Positions 8,974-20,182 are shown, counted from the stretch's first letter. The stretch is 64,000 nucleotides of DNA from Alteromonas abrolhosensis (GCF_001953635.1 NZ_MEJH01000006.1:187915-251914); one strand, 5' to 3'. A program made the numbers and translations. The notes: generated from the sequence alone by a model not told the origin.

Positions 8974-10458
8974 TTAGCTACAGCGGATACGGTCGACTGC
9001 CGCTTTCCAGCCGTCATAGGCTTTATCGCGTTCTTGCTTGGTTAACCTTGGAGTGAAAACGCTATCACTCTTCCAGCAATGGGTTAAATCATCGATAGAA
9101 TCGAAGATTCCTGCCTGTAATCCAGCGAGAAAAGCTGCACCTAATGCGGTCGTCTCTGTAATTTCTGGCCGTTCCACTTCAGCACCTAAAATGTCCGAAA
9201 GAAAGCCCATGACCCAGTCATTACGGGACATCCCGCCATCTACACGAATAGTGGTAGGGCGAGCGCCGTCGCTTTCCATTGCTTTTTGGAGATCTTTTGT
9301 TTGATAGCAAACAGACTGTAGGCCCGCTGCAACGATTTCGCTAATGCCCGTGTCGCGCGTCAAACCTAATATGGCGCCGCGGGCATCCGGATCCCAGTAC
9401 GGCGCGCCTAATCCTGTAAATGCAGGTACTAAGAATACGCCATTATCTTGCCTCGCACGCTGTGCAAGTGCTTCTGATTCGGCAGCATCGTCAATTAGTT
9501 TTAAGCCATCGCGCAGCCATTGAACGGTAGCGCCAGCCATAAAAATACTACCTTCAAGCGCGTAAGTGGTCTTGCCATTAAGGCGGTAGCCCACAGTAGT
9601 GAGCAGACGGTTTTTAGAATGGAGTGGGGCATCACCGGTGTTCAATATCATAAAGCAACCAGTACCGTACGTGCTCTTTGCCATGCCTTTTTCAAAACAG
9701 GCTTGCCCTACTAATGCGGCTTGCTGATCCCCTGCTACCCCCTGAATAGGAATAGCCTTGCCAATGATGCCTTCATCTATTACGCCAAAATCATCCGCAC
9801 AATCCATTACCTCGGGTAACATTGATTGTGGGATATTGAATTTTTTGAGTAATTTTTCATCCCAGCATTGGTTGTTGATATCAAACAACATAGTTCGCGA
9901 GGCGTTTGTCGCATCTGTTTTATGAGACTTACCGCCTGTTAAACGCCATATAAGGAAAGTGTCGACTGTTCCAAAAAGGAGTTCTCCTTTTTCAGCTTGT
10001 TCACGCGCACCTTCCACATTGTCTAGAATCCACGCCACTTTAGTTGCAGAGAAGTAGGGGTCTAAGAGAAGTCCAGTCGATTCAGTAATATGCGAAGTGA
10101 ACTCTTCATCTTCACTTAACTCGCGACAAAGCTGCGCGGTGCGTCGGTCTTGCCAGACAATAGCTGGGTAAATGGCCTCGCCGGTGCTTTTGTTCCACAC
10201 CAGCGTTGTCTCGCGCTGATTGGTTATGCCAATGGCTGCGATATCAGTTGGGGTTAACGAACATTTGTTAAAAACTTCTTTCAGAGTAGAGATAACGCTT
10301 TCCCAAATTTCTTCTGGATTGTGCTCAACCCAGCCGTCTTTCGGGTATTTTTGAGAGAATTCCTGCTGTGCAATGGCTTCTATACTGCCTTTGGACGAAA
10401 AAATGATGCTGCGAGAGCTGGTTGTGCCTTGGTCTATGGCAAGAATATGTTGTCCCAT
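8974..10458 (-). CDS. glpK: Glycerol kinase
   Basis: Phosphorylates glycerol to glycerol-3-phosphate with ATP in the cytoplasm. The start at 10458 is chosen because AGGAG lies eight bases upstream and the protein then begins [17 protein letters not shown], the normal FGGY-kinase N-terminus; this gives 494 residues, close to the usual 500. A longer reading to 10500 adds 14 unlikely residues. The ATP-binding [10 protein letters not shown] motif, [26 protein letters not shown] and the C-terminal FGGY signature region ([16 protein letters not shown]) are all visible. It is divergent from glpR with a GlpR-type operator between, so repression relieved by glycerol-3-phosphate is likely. No glpF facilitator gene is beside it. 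Confidence 0.97.
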   Translation of the reverse strand: MGQHILAIDQGTTSSRSIIFSSKGSIEAIAQQEFSQKYPKDGWVEHNPEEIWESVISTLKEVFNKCSLTPTDIAAIGITNQRETTLVWNKSTGEAIYPAIVWQDRRTAQLCRELSEDEEFTSHITESTGLLLDPYFSATKVAWILDNVEGAREQAEKGELLFGTVDTFLIWRLTGGKSHKTDATNASRTMLFDINNQCWDEKLLKKFNIPQSMLPEVMDCADDFGVIDEGIIGKAIPIQGVAGDQQAALVGQACFEKGMAKSTYGTGCFMILNTGDAPLHSKNRLLTTVGYRLNGKTTYALEGSIFMAGATVQWLRDGLKLIDDAAESEALAQRARQDNGVFLVPAFTGLGAPYWDPDARGAILGLTRDTGISEIVAAGLQSVCYQTKDLQKAMESDGARPTTIRVDGGMSRNDWVMGFLSDILGAEVERPEITETTALGAAFLAGLQAGIFDSIDDLTHCWKSDSVFTPRLTKQERDKAYDGWKAAVDRIRCS

Positions 10459-10521
10459 AAGGTCACTCCTGAAGATAGTTTTTCGTAGAGTTTGCATCAT
10501 TTACACGGGATTAACAATGCC

Positions 10522-10542
10522 ATATTTTCGAAAACGAACATT
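10522..10542. promoter_or_regulatory. Candidate GlpR operator in the glpK-glpR intergenic region
   Basis: The stretch 10522-10542 reads as two inverted half-sites, TTTTCG and CGAACAT, around AAAA, close to the Escherichia coli GlpR operator built from ATGTTCG half-sites. It is about 65 bp upstream of the glpK start and 80 bp upstream of glpR, placed to control both. A perfect TATAAT at 10583-10588 is a likely -10 for glpR. Confidence 0.6.
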
Positions 10543-10619
10543 GGCTTTTCGTTTTACTATGGGAACATTGAAGTTAAGCGCGTATAATTAAGAATATTTT
10601 CTATTTCAAAGGACTCGCG

Positions 10620-11378
10620 ATGAATCAAACGCAAAGACACGAAAAAATTGTTGGGCTTATAAAGCTACATGGCTTTATGTCTATCGATGATTTGGTTAAT
10701 GCGTGCGAGGTCACACCGCAAACGATTCGACGAGACCTAAACCAACTTGCGGAAAAAGGCGTTGTTAGCCGTTACCATGGTGGCGCAGGGCTAAATAGAA
10801 GTTGGGAAAATACGCCATATCAAGAGCGCAAAACACAAAACAGTGAAGTTAAAGAAAAAATTGCTGAGGCGGTTGCAGCCATGATCCCTGACGGCGCTTC
10901 ATTATTTATAAACATTGGCACCACCACGGAGATGATTGCAACAAAGTTGCTCAACCACAAAAATCTCCACGTGGTTACCAACAACATTCACGTGGCCACT
11001 ATTTTGTCAGCTAAAGAAGACTTCTCGGTGATTATCGCCGCTGGCGAAGTACGCTATCGCGACGGTGGCATTATTGGTGAGGCAACGTGCGACTTCATAA
11101 GCCAGTTCCGCATGGATTACGGTATCATCGGTATAAGTGGGATCAGTGCTGACGGTGCATTGCTAGATTTTGACTTCAGAGAGGTAAAGGTGTCACAAGC
11201 CATTTTGGAGCACACTCAACACGTCATTCTGGCTGCAGACTATAGTAAGTTCGAGCGTCGAGCGATGGTAGAGCAGGGGCATATTTCGCAAGTAGATTGC
11301 TTGGTTTGTGATAAAACGCCACCGCCTAGCATAAGTAAAATTATTAAAGAAAATAACATTACCTTTGTTAAAGCATGA
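10620..11378 (+). CDS. glpR: Glycerol-3-phosphate regulon repressor, DeoR family
   Basis: A 252-residue DeoR-family repressor. The N-terminal winged helix-turn-helix (residues 5-58) has the family signature around VTPQTIRRDLNQLAEKG followed by RYHGGA. The C-terminal sugar-phosphate sensor domain has INIGTTTEMIATKLL, VTNNIHVA and GISGISADGALLDFDFREV, all characteristic of GlpR. The start ATG has AAGGA eight bases upstream. It lies between glpK (divergent) and glpD (same direction), and glp-type operator half-sites are present at both, so it should repress these genes and respond to glycerol-3-phosphate. Confidence 0.95.
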   Translation: MNQTQRHEKIVGLIKLHGFMSIDDLVNACEVTPQTIRRDLNQLAEKGVVSRYHGGAGLNRSWENTPYQERKTQNSEVKEKIAEAVAAMIPDGASLFINIGTTTEMIATKLLNHKNLHVVTNNIHVATILSAKEDFSVIIAAGEVRYRDGGIIGEATCDFISQFRMDYGIIGISGISADGALLDFDFREVKVSQAILEHTQHVILAADYSKFERRAMVEQGHISQVDCLVCDKTPPPSISKIIKENNITFVKA

Positions 11379-11567
11379 GCACCTTTGCTTAGATTTTCTC
11401 AAGTTTTTAATTAGGCTCCTTACTCCTTTCCTCACATACAACGGCCTAATCGAATTAGGTGTTCACTAAACCCTGCTATACGCTACCTATTTTTATTAAC
11501 CTCGTCGTTAAAGCTGCATGCGAATCTATCTGCTTTCCCATTGCGACATTGCCTCTTAATTTTCTTT

Positions 11568-11621
11568 GATGTTCGAAAATGTTCGTTTTGTGTTGACATG
11601 TTTTCTTTTTGCTTGTCAAAT
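11568..11621 (+). promoter_or_regulatory. glpD promoter with GlpR-type half-sites
   Basis: Two direct ATGTTCG half-sites at 11569-11575 and 11579-11585 lie just upstream of a promoter: TTGACA at 11593-11598 (perfect -35), 17 bases, then TCAAAT at 11616-11621 (4 of 6 for the -10). glpD starts 47 bp further on. The half-site sequence matches the E. coli GlpR recognition element, although here the two run in the same direction. Confidence 0.6.
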
Positions 11622-11668
11622 AGACAACAATATGAGAATACCCATATAAATACCAATAGAGGCAATGT

Positions 11669-13216
11669 ATGAGTCAAAGCAATCAAACTGAAAAAACTGT
11701 CGACGTATTAGTTGTTGGCGGTGGTGTGAATGGCGCGGGCGTAGCTCTAGATGCTGCGGGACGCGGTCTTTCAGTTGCTTTGTGCGAGAAAGGGGATTTA
11801 GCCGGTGCAACATCATCTTCTAGCAGTAAGCTTATTCATGGTGGCCTTAGGTATTTAGAGCATTACGAATTTCGGTTAGTGAAAGAAGCGTTAGCTGAGC
11901 GAGAAGTATTACTGAAAAAAGCGCCTCATATTATGTGGCCGCTGCGCTTTCGTTTACCTCATCAAAAACATTTGCGTCCAGCATGGATGATTCGAATTGG
12001 CTTGTTCCTTTATGACTCGCTTGCAAAGCGCAATATGTTGCCTCGCTCGCGCAAGCTTTCTACCACAAGCGAAAGTCCTCTAGTCAGCGATATATCTACC
12101 TGTTTTGAATATTCAGATGGTTGGGTAGATGACGCGCGCTTAGTAGTGCTAAACGCGTTGGCAGCACAAGATCAAGGCGCTGAAATTTACACAAGAACCG
12201 AGTGTATTTCAGCTGAGAAGCGAGAGAATTCATGGAAGGTAGAACTTAAAACGTCCCAAGGGAAAACGTTTACAGTGAATGCTAAGGCTATTGTAAATGC
12301 AGCAGGTCCTTGGGCAGTTTCGTTCTTGGACCGCTTAGTTAATGTTAACAACCCTAACGCGATGCGAATGGTTAAGGGCAGTCACTTAATCGTACCTAAG
12401 CTTTACGATACCGAAGAAGCGTACATCCTCCAAAACAAGGATGGACGCATAGTATTCGTTATTCCTTACGAGGGTGACTTTTCACTTGTGGGTACCACTG
12501 ACGAAGACTTTACCGGTAATCCGTCAGATGCTGCGATTTCAGATGAAGAGACAGGTTATTTAATTGACGTAGTGAACAACTACTTCAAATCTAAGATCGC
12601 TCGAGAAGACATCGTTCATACGTATAGCGGCGTGCGTCCTCTTTTAGAAGAAAAAAATGCTTCTGCACAGGAGCTGACAAGGGACTACAAGGTAGAGCTG
12701 AAAGGTGAGCGTGGGAAACCCGTACTGTTAAACATTTTCGGTGGCAAGATTACTACCTACAGGAAGCTTGCTGAGCACGCGGTAGATAAGCTTGTCACTT
12801 GTTTCCCTAAAGCGAAAAAAGCCTGGACGAAAGAAGTACCGCTTCCTGGTGGTGCATTTGAAAATCAAGTATCACTTGTTGCCCAGTTAACCGCTGAGTT
12901 TCCGTGGTTAGATAAAACGATTGCCGAGCGCTATGCGAGACAATATGGCCTGCTAAGCTACAAATTTCTTAAAGGTAAATGTTCTGTAGACGCTATGGGT
13001 GAACATTTTGGTGCCGGCATGTATCAGGCTGAAGTCGATTATCTGATTGAGCGCGAATGGGCATGCAGCCTTGAAGACGTGATTTGGCGCAGAACCAAAC
13101 ATGGTTTGCGCTTGAATCAAGATCAGCAAGATGCGTTGTCGTCTTATATAATCACAAAAGTTTCTGGCCCAGTTGCAACTGAAGAGCAGGTGGAAGCTGC
13201 GCTGGCAAGCGCATAG
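11669..13216 (+). CDS. glpD: Aerobic glycerol-3-phosphate dehydrogenase
   Basis: Membrane-associated FAD enzyme that oxidises glycerol-3-phosphate to dihydroxyacetone phosphate and passes electrons to quinone. It has 515 residues, near the usual 500. The N-terminal Rossmann motif VVGGGVNGAGVALDAAGRG is at about residues 14-32, followed by SSKLIHGGLRYLE. The mid-protein FVIPYEGDFSLVGTTDEDF and the C-terminal helical domain with CSLEDVIWRRTKHGL are family hallmarks. It follows glpR by 290 bp with its own promoter and GlpR-type sites, and completes the glycerol route begun by glpK. Confidence 0.97.
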   Translation: MSQSNQTEKTVDVLVVGGGVNGAGVALDAAGRGLSVALCEKGDLAGATSSSSSKLIHGGLRYLEHYEFRLVKEALAEREVLLKKAPHIMWPLRFRLPHQKHLRPAWMIRIGLFLYDSLAKRNMLPRSRKLSTTSESPLVSDISTCFEYSDGWVDDARLVVLNALAAQDQGAEIYTRTECISAEKRENSWKVELKTSQGKTFTVNAKAIVNAAGPWAVSFLDRLVNVNNPNAMRMVKGSHLIVPKLYDTEEAYILQNKDGRIVFVIPYEGDFSLVGTTDEDFTGNPSDAAISDEETGYLIDVVNNYFKSKIAREDIVHTYSGVRPLLEEKNASAQELTRDYKVELKGERGKPVLLNIFGGKITTYRKLAEHAVDKLVTCFPKAKKAWTKEVPLPGGAFENQVSLVAQLTAEFPWLDKTIAERYARQYGLLSYKFLKGKCSVDAMGEHFGAGMYQAEVDYLIEREWACSLEDVIWRRTKHGLRLNQDQQDALSSYIITKVSGPVATEEQVEAALASA

Positions 13217-13258
13217 GCTAGCGAGACTAAGAAAGTACTCACAATGGACAGGGATGAT

Positions 13259-13828
13259 ATGAACAAGATTTCTATGAAAGAAGTGGTACTTATTAGGCAC
13301 GGTAAGCCCCTATCAGCGCATAACGACAAGGTTAACTCAGCACAATATGCACAATGGGTGCGTAACTACGACAAGTCTGTTCTTGACCCTGCGAGTCACC
13401 CAAAGCAAAAAGCAAATATCGACAATAGCTACATTGTGGTTAGCCCGTTATTGAGGGCTAAATTGTCTGCGGATTATTACGGCGCGAACCACATTAATGA
13501 AGAGCTATTTTATCTCAAAGAAATGGATATTCCTTACTACAAACTCCCGTTTACGTTGCGCAGTTGGCACTGGGTGGTATTAAGTCGCGCCCTTTGGTTT
13601 ATGGGCTTTAAAGGCAAGTTTGAGAGCTTTAAAGAGGCAAAACAACGCGTTAATTTGGTTTCTCAGCACATCGAGAAACTCACTGAAAGCCATGAACGAG
13701 TGGTACTTTTTGGTCATGGCATGACCAACTACTTCACTCGAAAATCATTAGTAAAACGCGGATGGCAACTAAAGCAAAAAGACGGTGATTTTTGGGGTAT
13801 TACAGTATTGCAGAAAGCGGTGCCGTAA
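13259..13828 (+). CDS. Histidine phosphatase superfamily protein
   Basis: A 189-residue protein of the phosphoglycerate-mutase-like histidine phosphatase fold. The catalytic RHG triplet is in VVLIRHGKP (residues 9-17), a diverged VSPLLRAKLSA follows, and the second catalytic His is in VVLFGHGM. The ATG at 13259 follows AGGGA; an ATG at 13244 in the same frame would add five residues. It begins 42 bp after glpD in the same direction and may be cotranscribed, but nothing ties it to glycerol metabolism. The substrate is unknown; the family includes phosphatases for sugar phosphates, nucleotides and phosphoproteins. Confidence 0.8.
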   Translation: MNKISMKEVVLIRHGKPLSAHNDKVNSAQYAQWVRNYDKSVLDPASHPKQKANIDNSYIVVSPLLRAKLSADYYGANHINEELFYLKEMDIPYYKLPFTLRSWHWVVLSRALWFMGFKGKFESFKEAKQRVNLVSQHIEKLTESHERVVLFGHGMTNYFTRKSLVKRGWQLKQKDGDFWGITVLQKAVP

Positions 13829-13967
13829 CTCCAAGCCTACGGGTTTCTAATTAGACATCCTTTAGGTTTGTTAAGACCCTACTTCATTTTTCCTTCTAAA
13901 TGTCGATAAAATAGAGCATTGCCAGACAAGCACTGACGACTTGCGCTAAGGCATGGGGAAAATAACA

Positions 13968-14471
13968 ATGAATAAAACCAACAACCAAAAACCTGCCACA
14001 TCAAATGTCTTTAAAGCGGCCATTGCTGCTATTTTTGCAATTACACTCGGCGTGACTATCAGCTTTCTTCATACTGATGAGCAAGACACTACAACAACCG
14101 CCTTTGCAATGAACGTTGAAACGTTTAAGCGTCACGTTGTTTCTTCGCATTGGCAGTGGCGAGTGCGACAACCTACTACGATGGTCATGCTAATTCATTA
14201 CAATGAGTCGGGCAAGGAGACTAACCGCACCCCAGTGCGTATGAATCATAATGGGTGGCCTACAGCTGAACTCTCTAGTGAAGGGTGCGAAAAAATTTGG
14301 ACTTCTTTGGTTGCCACGCCATTGCGCGTAGACGGATTTAAAATTCACGCAGATTATTATGCTGAACTTGAAGACAATGAAAATAACTACTGGTGTCGCT
14401 ATAGCTTAAGCAGCGGCGTGTATTTTGACTACTTTCCTGCTAGCGGCACGGTATCGGATTTAAACGATTAA
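13968..14471 (+). CDS. Small membrane-anchored protein, possibly MSHA-biogenesis MshF-like
   Basis: A 167-residue protein with one N-terminal membrane helix (FKAAIAAIFAITLGVTISFL, about residues 15-35) and a periplasmic domain with two Cys (EGCEKIW and YWCRYS). The later start at 13968 is preferred because GGGGA precedes it; an in-frame ATG at 13953 has AAGG too close. Its size, topology and position just before a type IV pilin-like gene and mreB recall MshF of the MSHA pilus locus, which in related bacteria lies next to mreB. That assignment is inference from context and architecture, not a clear sequence match. Confidence 0.5.
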   Translation: MNKTNNQKPATSNVFKAAIAAIFAITLGVTISFLHTDEQDTTTTAFAMNVETFKRHVVSSHWQWRVRQPTTMVMLIHYNESGKETNRTPVRMNHNGWPTAELSSEGCEKIWTSLVATPLRVDGFKIHADYYAELEDNENNYWCRYSLSSGVYFDYFPASGTVSDLND

Positions 14472-14628
14472 TCTAAGTCGTTAGTTTCCTCAAATTATCG
14501 TAATCACCTTTTGAAAATCGCGCGAAGAAGGAACACTTTCTAAAGAAAACGCTTTGCGCAAAGTCAACGGCTAAAGATATTAACTATACTGAAGCACGAG
14601 TCGTCTTTGTCGATATCTAGGAGATGTA

Positions 14629-15216
14629 ATGAATACTAAGCAACAGGGTTTTACGCTAATTGAACTGATACTTGTTGTAGTCATCTTAGGATTATTAATT
14701 GCTACATTGTTACCGCGCTTTGCCACTAAGACTGATGAAATAATTGAACAAAGTGTGGAAAACGTTGCGGGAAGATTTGCGGCCGCAGTTGGAATTATAA
14801 AAGCACAGTGGGAAATAGAGGGCCGCAAAAGCGGAAATAATGGGAACGAAGAGGGCACTAAAATTACCTACGAGCAAAATCAAGTAGGTGTAGATGGGGA
14901 GCTAGGTTATCCCACTGGAAATGGGAAAGGCATCACACGCGTGACTTCAGTTGATAAGCGTAAATGCAAAGACGTTTTGGATCTTATCCTTGAACTACCA
15001 CCAACTAATACCACGTCAAATATTGATGCAGAAATTGCTGATTTCGAATTTGTCGTACGTGAGGATGCTTCATCTAAAAGTGCGCTGTGTGTGTACTACT
15101 CGGTTGCGTCCATAGGTCTGCCTGAGAACTCTACACCAGCGAACGGTATTCCAGATGGCGAAAGGTTCGACGGTTTTACATACAATCCAGCCACCGGTCA
15201 AGTAAGCGTTTTTTAG
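14629..15216 (+). CDS. Type IV pilin-like protein (MSHA minor pilin, MshB-like)
   Basis: A 195-residue prepilin. The short leader MNTKQQG is followed by the processing site G/F and the hydrophobic helix FTLIELILVVVILGLLIAT, with the Glu at mature position 5. The C-terminal half has two Cys (KRKCKD and SALCVYY) that could form the usual pilin disulfide. AGGAGATGTA precedes the ATG. It follows the MshF-like gene and precedes mreB, the place where MSHA loci end in relatives. The assembly ATPase, platform and secretin genes are not in this window, so any pilus would rely on genes elsewhere. Confidence 0.75.
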   Translation: MNTKQQGFTLIELILVVVILGLLIATLLPRFATKTDEIIEQSVENVAGRFAAAVGIIKAQWEIEGRKSGNNGNEEGTKITYEQNQVGVDGELGYPTGNGKGITRVTSVDKRKCKDVLDLILELPPTNTTSNIDAEIADFEFVVREDASSKSALCVYYSVASIGLPENSTPANGIPDGERFDGFTYNPATGQVSVF

Positions 15217-16657
<1,441 letters not shown>

Positions 16658-16694
16658 ACAGGAAAGGCAACCGTAAGGTTGCCTTATTTGTATC

Positions 16695-17597
16695 ATGGAT
16701 ACTATTTTTACCCGCGGCCCTTCGTTAAATAACAGGCTTACACTGGCGCTTGTGCTGTCGGTGGTTCTGATATTTGTAGACCACAAGCTAGATGGCTTCA
16801 AATCCACGCGGGTGTACCTCAACTCATTTATGAGTCCGCTCCAGTACTTGGCAAATCTTCCTGGTTTAATGCTGAATGAAAGTGCGCAGCGCCTAACCTC
16901 TCAAGAACAACTGCTTGCCGAAAACCAAAAACTAAATAATCAACTGTTGCTGATGAGTGAAAAGCTCCAGCAGTTCGATGTCATTGCAAAAGAAAATGCG
17001 CAATTGAGAGAGTTGCTGCAGGCACCTATTCGGGTTTCCTCTCGAAAAATGGTTGCTGAGCTAATGGCGGTGGATAAAAACCCATACAGTCAGCAGGTGG
17101 TAATCAATAAAGGGGCGATAGACGGCGTGTACTTGTCTCAGCCAGTTATTGATGACAAAGGCATAGTCGGTCAGGTAATGGAAGTTGGGTCTACTAACAG
17201 CCGCGTACTGCTTATTGCTGATGTTACCCATGCTATCCCTGTACGTTCTCTTCGAAACGATATCCGCTTTATTGCCACCGGAAGTGGTGCGATTAACGAA
17301 CTATATCTAGAGCATGTTCCTCATAGTGTAGATATTCAAGAAGGTGACACGTTGATTTCGTCTGGTTTGGGAAAGGTTTTTCCTGAAGGCTATCCTGTAG
17401 CAACAGTGACCCAAGTTGTCCGAGATGAAAGCCGTCCGTTTGCTCGTGTAATCGCCACACCTCTAGCGAACTTAGACAGGCTCAGACACTTGTTGTTGCT
17501 ATGGCACACGCCTGAGTCAGAGAATGAGTCTGATACTAACTCAACTGACGACACTGATAAGCCAGCTGTAAACGAGGAAGAGTCTTCAGATGCGTAA
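16695..17597 (+). CDS. mreC: Rod-shape-determining protein MreC
   Basis: A bitopic inner-membrane protein linking MreB to the periplasmic cell-wall machinery. It has 300 residues: a membrane helix at about 17-31 (ALVLSVVLIFVDH), a coiled coil at about 60-112 (QEQLLAENQKLNNQLLLMSEKL), then the beta-barrel domain with NKGAIDGVYLSQPVIDDKGIVG. The last 25 residues are an acidic Asp/Ser/Glu tail. It lies 37 bp after mreB and overlaps mreD by 8 bp, which implies coupled translation. Confidence 0.96.
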   Translation: MDTIFTRGPSLNNRLTLALVLSVVLIFVDHKLDGFKSTRVYLNSFMSPLQYLANLPGLMLNESAQRLTSQEQLLAENQKLNNQLLLMSEKLQQFDVIAKENAQLRELLQAPIRVSSRKMVAELMAVDKNPYSQQVVINKGAIDGVYLSQPVIDDKGIVGQVMEVGSTNSRVLLIADVTHAIPVRSLRNDIRFIATGSGAINELYLEHVPHSVDIQEGDTLISSGLGKVFPEGYPVATVTQVVRDESRPFARVIATPLANLDRLRHLLLLWHTPESENESDTNSTDDTDKPAVNEEESSDA

Positions 17598-18066
17598 ACG
17601 TAACCTCGTTATTTGGATAAGCCTGTTAATTGCGCTTGTACTGCAAATTGTTCCCCTGCCGACTCAGATTGATGTTTATCGCCCTGATTGGGGACTTGTT
17701 GTACTAGCATACTGGAGCATGGCGTTGCCTCACAGAGTGAACGTGGGCGTAGCATTCTTAACGGGTGTAGCCATGGATGTTCTAGTCGGGACAACCTTGG
17801 GCATTCACAGTTTGGGTTTAAGTATTTGTGTGTATGTCTTGGCGGCAAATTACCAACGGCTTCGAAATTATTCTGTATGGCAGCAGGCGATTATCATTGG
17901 CCTACTATCAGCGTTGTACCACTTACTCACATTTTGGGTGCAGCATTTGCTCACTGATATTTATTTTCAAGTCGATTATTTATGGCCGGTGATAACGTCA
18001 ATGGTGTTGTGGCCGTGGGTGTTTTGGCTACTTAGACGTACTCGCAGACAGTTTTCAATTTCGTAA
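17590..18066 (+). CDS. mreD: Rod-shape-determining membrane protein MreD
   Basis: A 158-residue integral membrane protein with about five hydrophobic helices, typical in length for MreD. It begins MRKRNLVIWISLLIALVLQ and contains the family's early YRPDW motif, then FLTGVAMDVLVGTTLG. It overlaps the end of mreC by 8 bp and is followed by maf after 36 bp, as in E. coli. Confidence 0.95.
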   Translation: MRKRNLVIWISLLIALVLQIVPLPTQIDVYRPDWGLVVLAYWSMALPHRVNVGVAFLTGVAMDVLVGTTLGIHSLGLSICVYVLAANYQRLRNYSVWQQAIIIGLLSALYHLLTFWVQHLLTDIYFQVDYLWPVITSMVLWPWVFWLLRRTRRQFSIS

Positions 18067-18102
18067 CTCGAACACCTTCTCGATTAAACCAAAGGTAAGT
18101 CA

Positions 18103-18693
18103 ATGACAAAATCGGTAGTGTTAGCGTCGGCCTCTCCACGACGCACCGCTTTGCTCACGCAAATGAACATAGCCCATACAATACAACCTGCCGACATTGA
18201 TGAGTCGCCACGCGAAAATGAAACGCCGATGGAACTTGTCGCAAGGTTAGCCACTGAAAAAGCGCAAGCGGTAAAAGCACATCTTGAGGATAAGCAGGCA
18301 ATGACCGAAGACAAGGTTATTCTTGCCAGCGACACGCTGATATCGTTTGACGGACAAAGTGTTGGCAAGCCTGAAGATAAAGCAGACTCTAAGCGCATTC
18401 TTACCATGCTTTCTGGTAAAACTCACGAGGTACTGACAGCGATATGTGCCCTTAGTAACACTAAGCAACAGACCGAGGTCATTACCACATCTGTGACTTT
18501 TGCAGCATTGACGGATGAACAAATTGACGCATACTGGGAAACTGGAGAGCCTGCCGATAAAGCAGGGAGTTACGCTATTCAAGGTATAGGCGGTGAATTT
18601 GTGGTCTCTATTAACGGTAGCGCAAGCGCCGTTATAGGTCTGCCACTTTATGAAACCCGTCAATTACTCAATGCATTTGGAGTTGTGTCGTGA
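18103..18693 (+). CDS. Maf-family nucleoside triphosphate pyrophosphatase
   Basis: Hydrolyses non-canonical or pyrimidine NTPs to the monophosphate, acting as a house-cleaning enzyme (E. coli YhdE type, dTTP/UTP pyrophosphatase). It has 196 residues. The N-terminal loop LASASPRRTALL (residues 7-18), ASDTLISFDGQSVGKPEDK and the C-terminal GSYAIQGIGGEFV match the Maf family. The position between mreD and rng is the conserved yhdE position. It overlaps the GTG start of rng by 4 bp. Confidence 0.94.
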   Translation: MTKSVVLASASPRRTALLTQMNIAHTIQPADIDESPRENETPMELVARLATEKAQAVKAHLEDKQAMTEDKVILASDTLISFDGQSVGKPEDKADSKRILTMLSGKTHEVLTAICALSNTKQQTEVITTSVTFAALTDEQIDAYWETGEPADKAGSYAIQGIGGEFVVSINGSASAVIGLPLYETRQLLNAFGVVS

Positions 18694-20156
18694 GTGCTGA
18701 ACTGCTTATTAACGTTACCCCGTCAGAGTCACGGGTGGCGCTTATTGAAAACGGAATACTGCAAGAAATTCACGTAGAGCGTCATACCAAACGCGGTTTG
18801 GTGGGCAATATCTATCGCGGTAAAGTAAGTCGCGTATTACCGGGAATGCAGGCAGCATTTGTAGATATTGGCTTAGAAAAAGCCGCGTTCTTACACGCCT
18901 CTGACATTGTCATTCACAACGAAATTGCTGAAGAAGTCTCGGCAAGCCACATTCAAAAACAAGACATTCGCGAGTTGGTGCGAGACGGTCAGGATATTGT
19001 GGTTCAGGTGGTAAAAGATCCTATCGGCACCAAAGGCGCACGCCTAACCACAGACATCACAATTCCCAGTCGCTATCTTGTGTTTATGCCTTCTGTTACC
19101 CACGTGGGCGTGTCTCAGCGCATTGAAGAAGAAGCAGAAAGAGAGCGTTTAAAGTCGCTCGTACAAGAATTTTGTGATGAAAACGGCGGCTTTATTCTGC
19201 GAACCGCTGCAGAAGGCGTAGGCAAAAACGAACTGCAGTCCGACGCGGCATTTTTGCGAAGGCTATGGGATAAAATTCAGTCTCGCATGAAAAAGCGTAA
19301 GTCAAACGTGCTTTATGAAGACTTGCCGCTTGCGCGACGAGTACTACGCGACTTCGTTGGCACAGAGTTAGACAGAATTCGTATCGACTCGAAACTATCA
19401 TTTAATGAACTTCACCAGTTCACGAAAGAGTACGTGCCCGAGATGAACGGCAAACTCGAATACTACACCGGTGATAGACCTATTTTTGATTTATACGATG
19501 TAGAAAATGAAGCTCAACGTGCACTTGAGCGTCGTGTCGATTTAAAGTCTGGCGGCTACTTGATCATCGATCAGACAGAAGCCATGACGACTATTGATAT
19601 TAATACGGGCGCCTTTGTTGGCCACCGCAACTTAGAAGAAACCATTTTTAACACCAACATTGAGGCGACGCAGGCGATTGCCCGTCAGTTAAGATTGCGT
19701 AATTTAGGGGGTATGATCCTTATCGACTTCATCGATATGATTGAACCAGACCACAAACGACGTGTCTTACACTCATTAGAGGTGGCGACGAACAAGGACA
19801 GAGCCAAAATAAATATTCACGGTTTCACCGCGCTAGGGCTTATTGAAATGACCCGTAAGCGCACCCGTGAAAGCATTGAGCATATACTGTGCGGCGAATG
19901 TCCGGTGTGCAAAGGCCGTGGCACAGTAAAAACGATTGAAACCATTTGCTTTGAAATTATGCGTGAAATTGTACGGGTGAATCGCGCCTACGACGCAGAC
20001 AAGTTTGTGGTTTACGCTTCACCAAAAGTGGCGGAAGCCTTAATGGGTGAAGAGTCTCACATGCTGGCAGAACTGGAAGTATTTGTGTCTAAACAGATCA
20101 AGGTTCAAACAGAAACATTGTACAATCAGGATAAGTACGACGTCGTCATGATGTAA
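18690..20156 (+). CDS. rng: Ribonuclease G
   Basis: Endoribonuclease of the RNase E/G family that matures the 5' end of 16S rRNA and takes part in mRNA decay. It has 488 residues, the usual length, and starts with GTG inside the maf stop region. The N-terminal S1 domain is at about residues 35-125. The catalytic DNase-I-like domain has TTIDINTGAFVGHRNLEETI and GGMILIDFIDM with the metal-binding Asp residues. The zinc-link CGECPVCKGRG lies near residue 405. It lacks the long C-terminal scaffold of RNase E, which supports the RNase G call. Confidence 0.97.
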   Translation: MSAELLINVTPSESRVALIENGILQEIHVERHTKRGLVGNIYRGKVSRVLPGMQAAFVDIGLEKAAFLHASDIVIHNEIAEEVSASHIQKQDIRELVRDGQDIVVQVVKDPIGTKGARLTTDITIPSRYLVFMPSVTHVGVSQRIEEEAERERLKSLVQEFCDENGGFILRTAAEGVGKNELQSDAAFLRRLWDKIQSRMKKRKSNVLYEDLPLARRVLRDFVGTELDRIRIDSKLSFNELHQFTKEYVPEMNGKLEYYTGDRPIFDLYDVENEAQRALERRVDLKSGGYLIIDQTEAMTTIDINTGAFVGHRNLEETIFNTNIEATQAIARQLRLRNLGGMILIDFIDMIEPDHKRRVLHSLEVATNKDRAKINIHGFTALGLIEMTRKRTRESIEHILCGECPVCKGRGTVKTIETICFEIMREIVRVNRAYDADKFVVYASPKVAEALMGEESHMLAELEVFVSKQIKVQTETLYNQDKYDVVMM

Positions 20157-20182
20157 TGCATTAACGTATACAAAGGCAAAAT

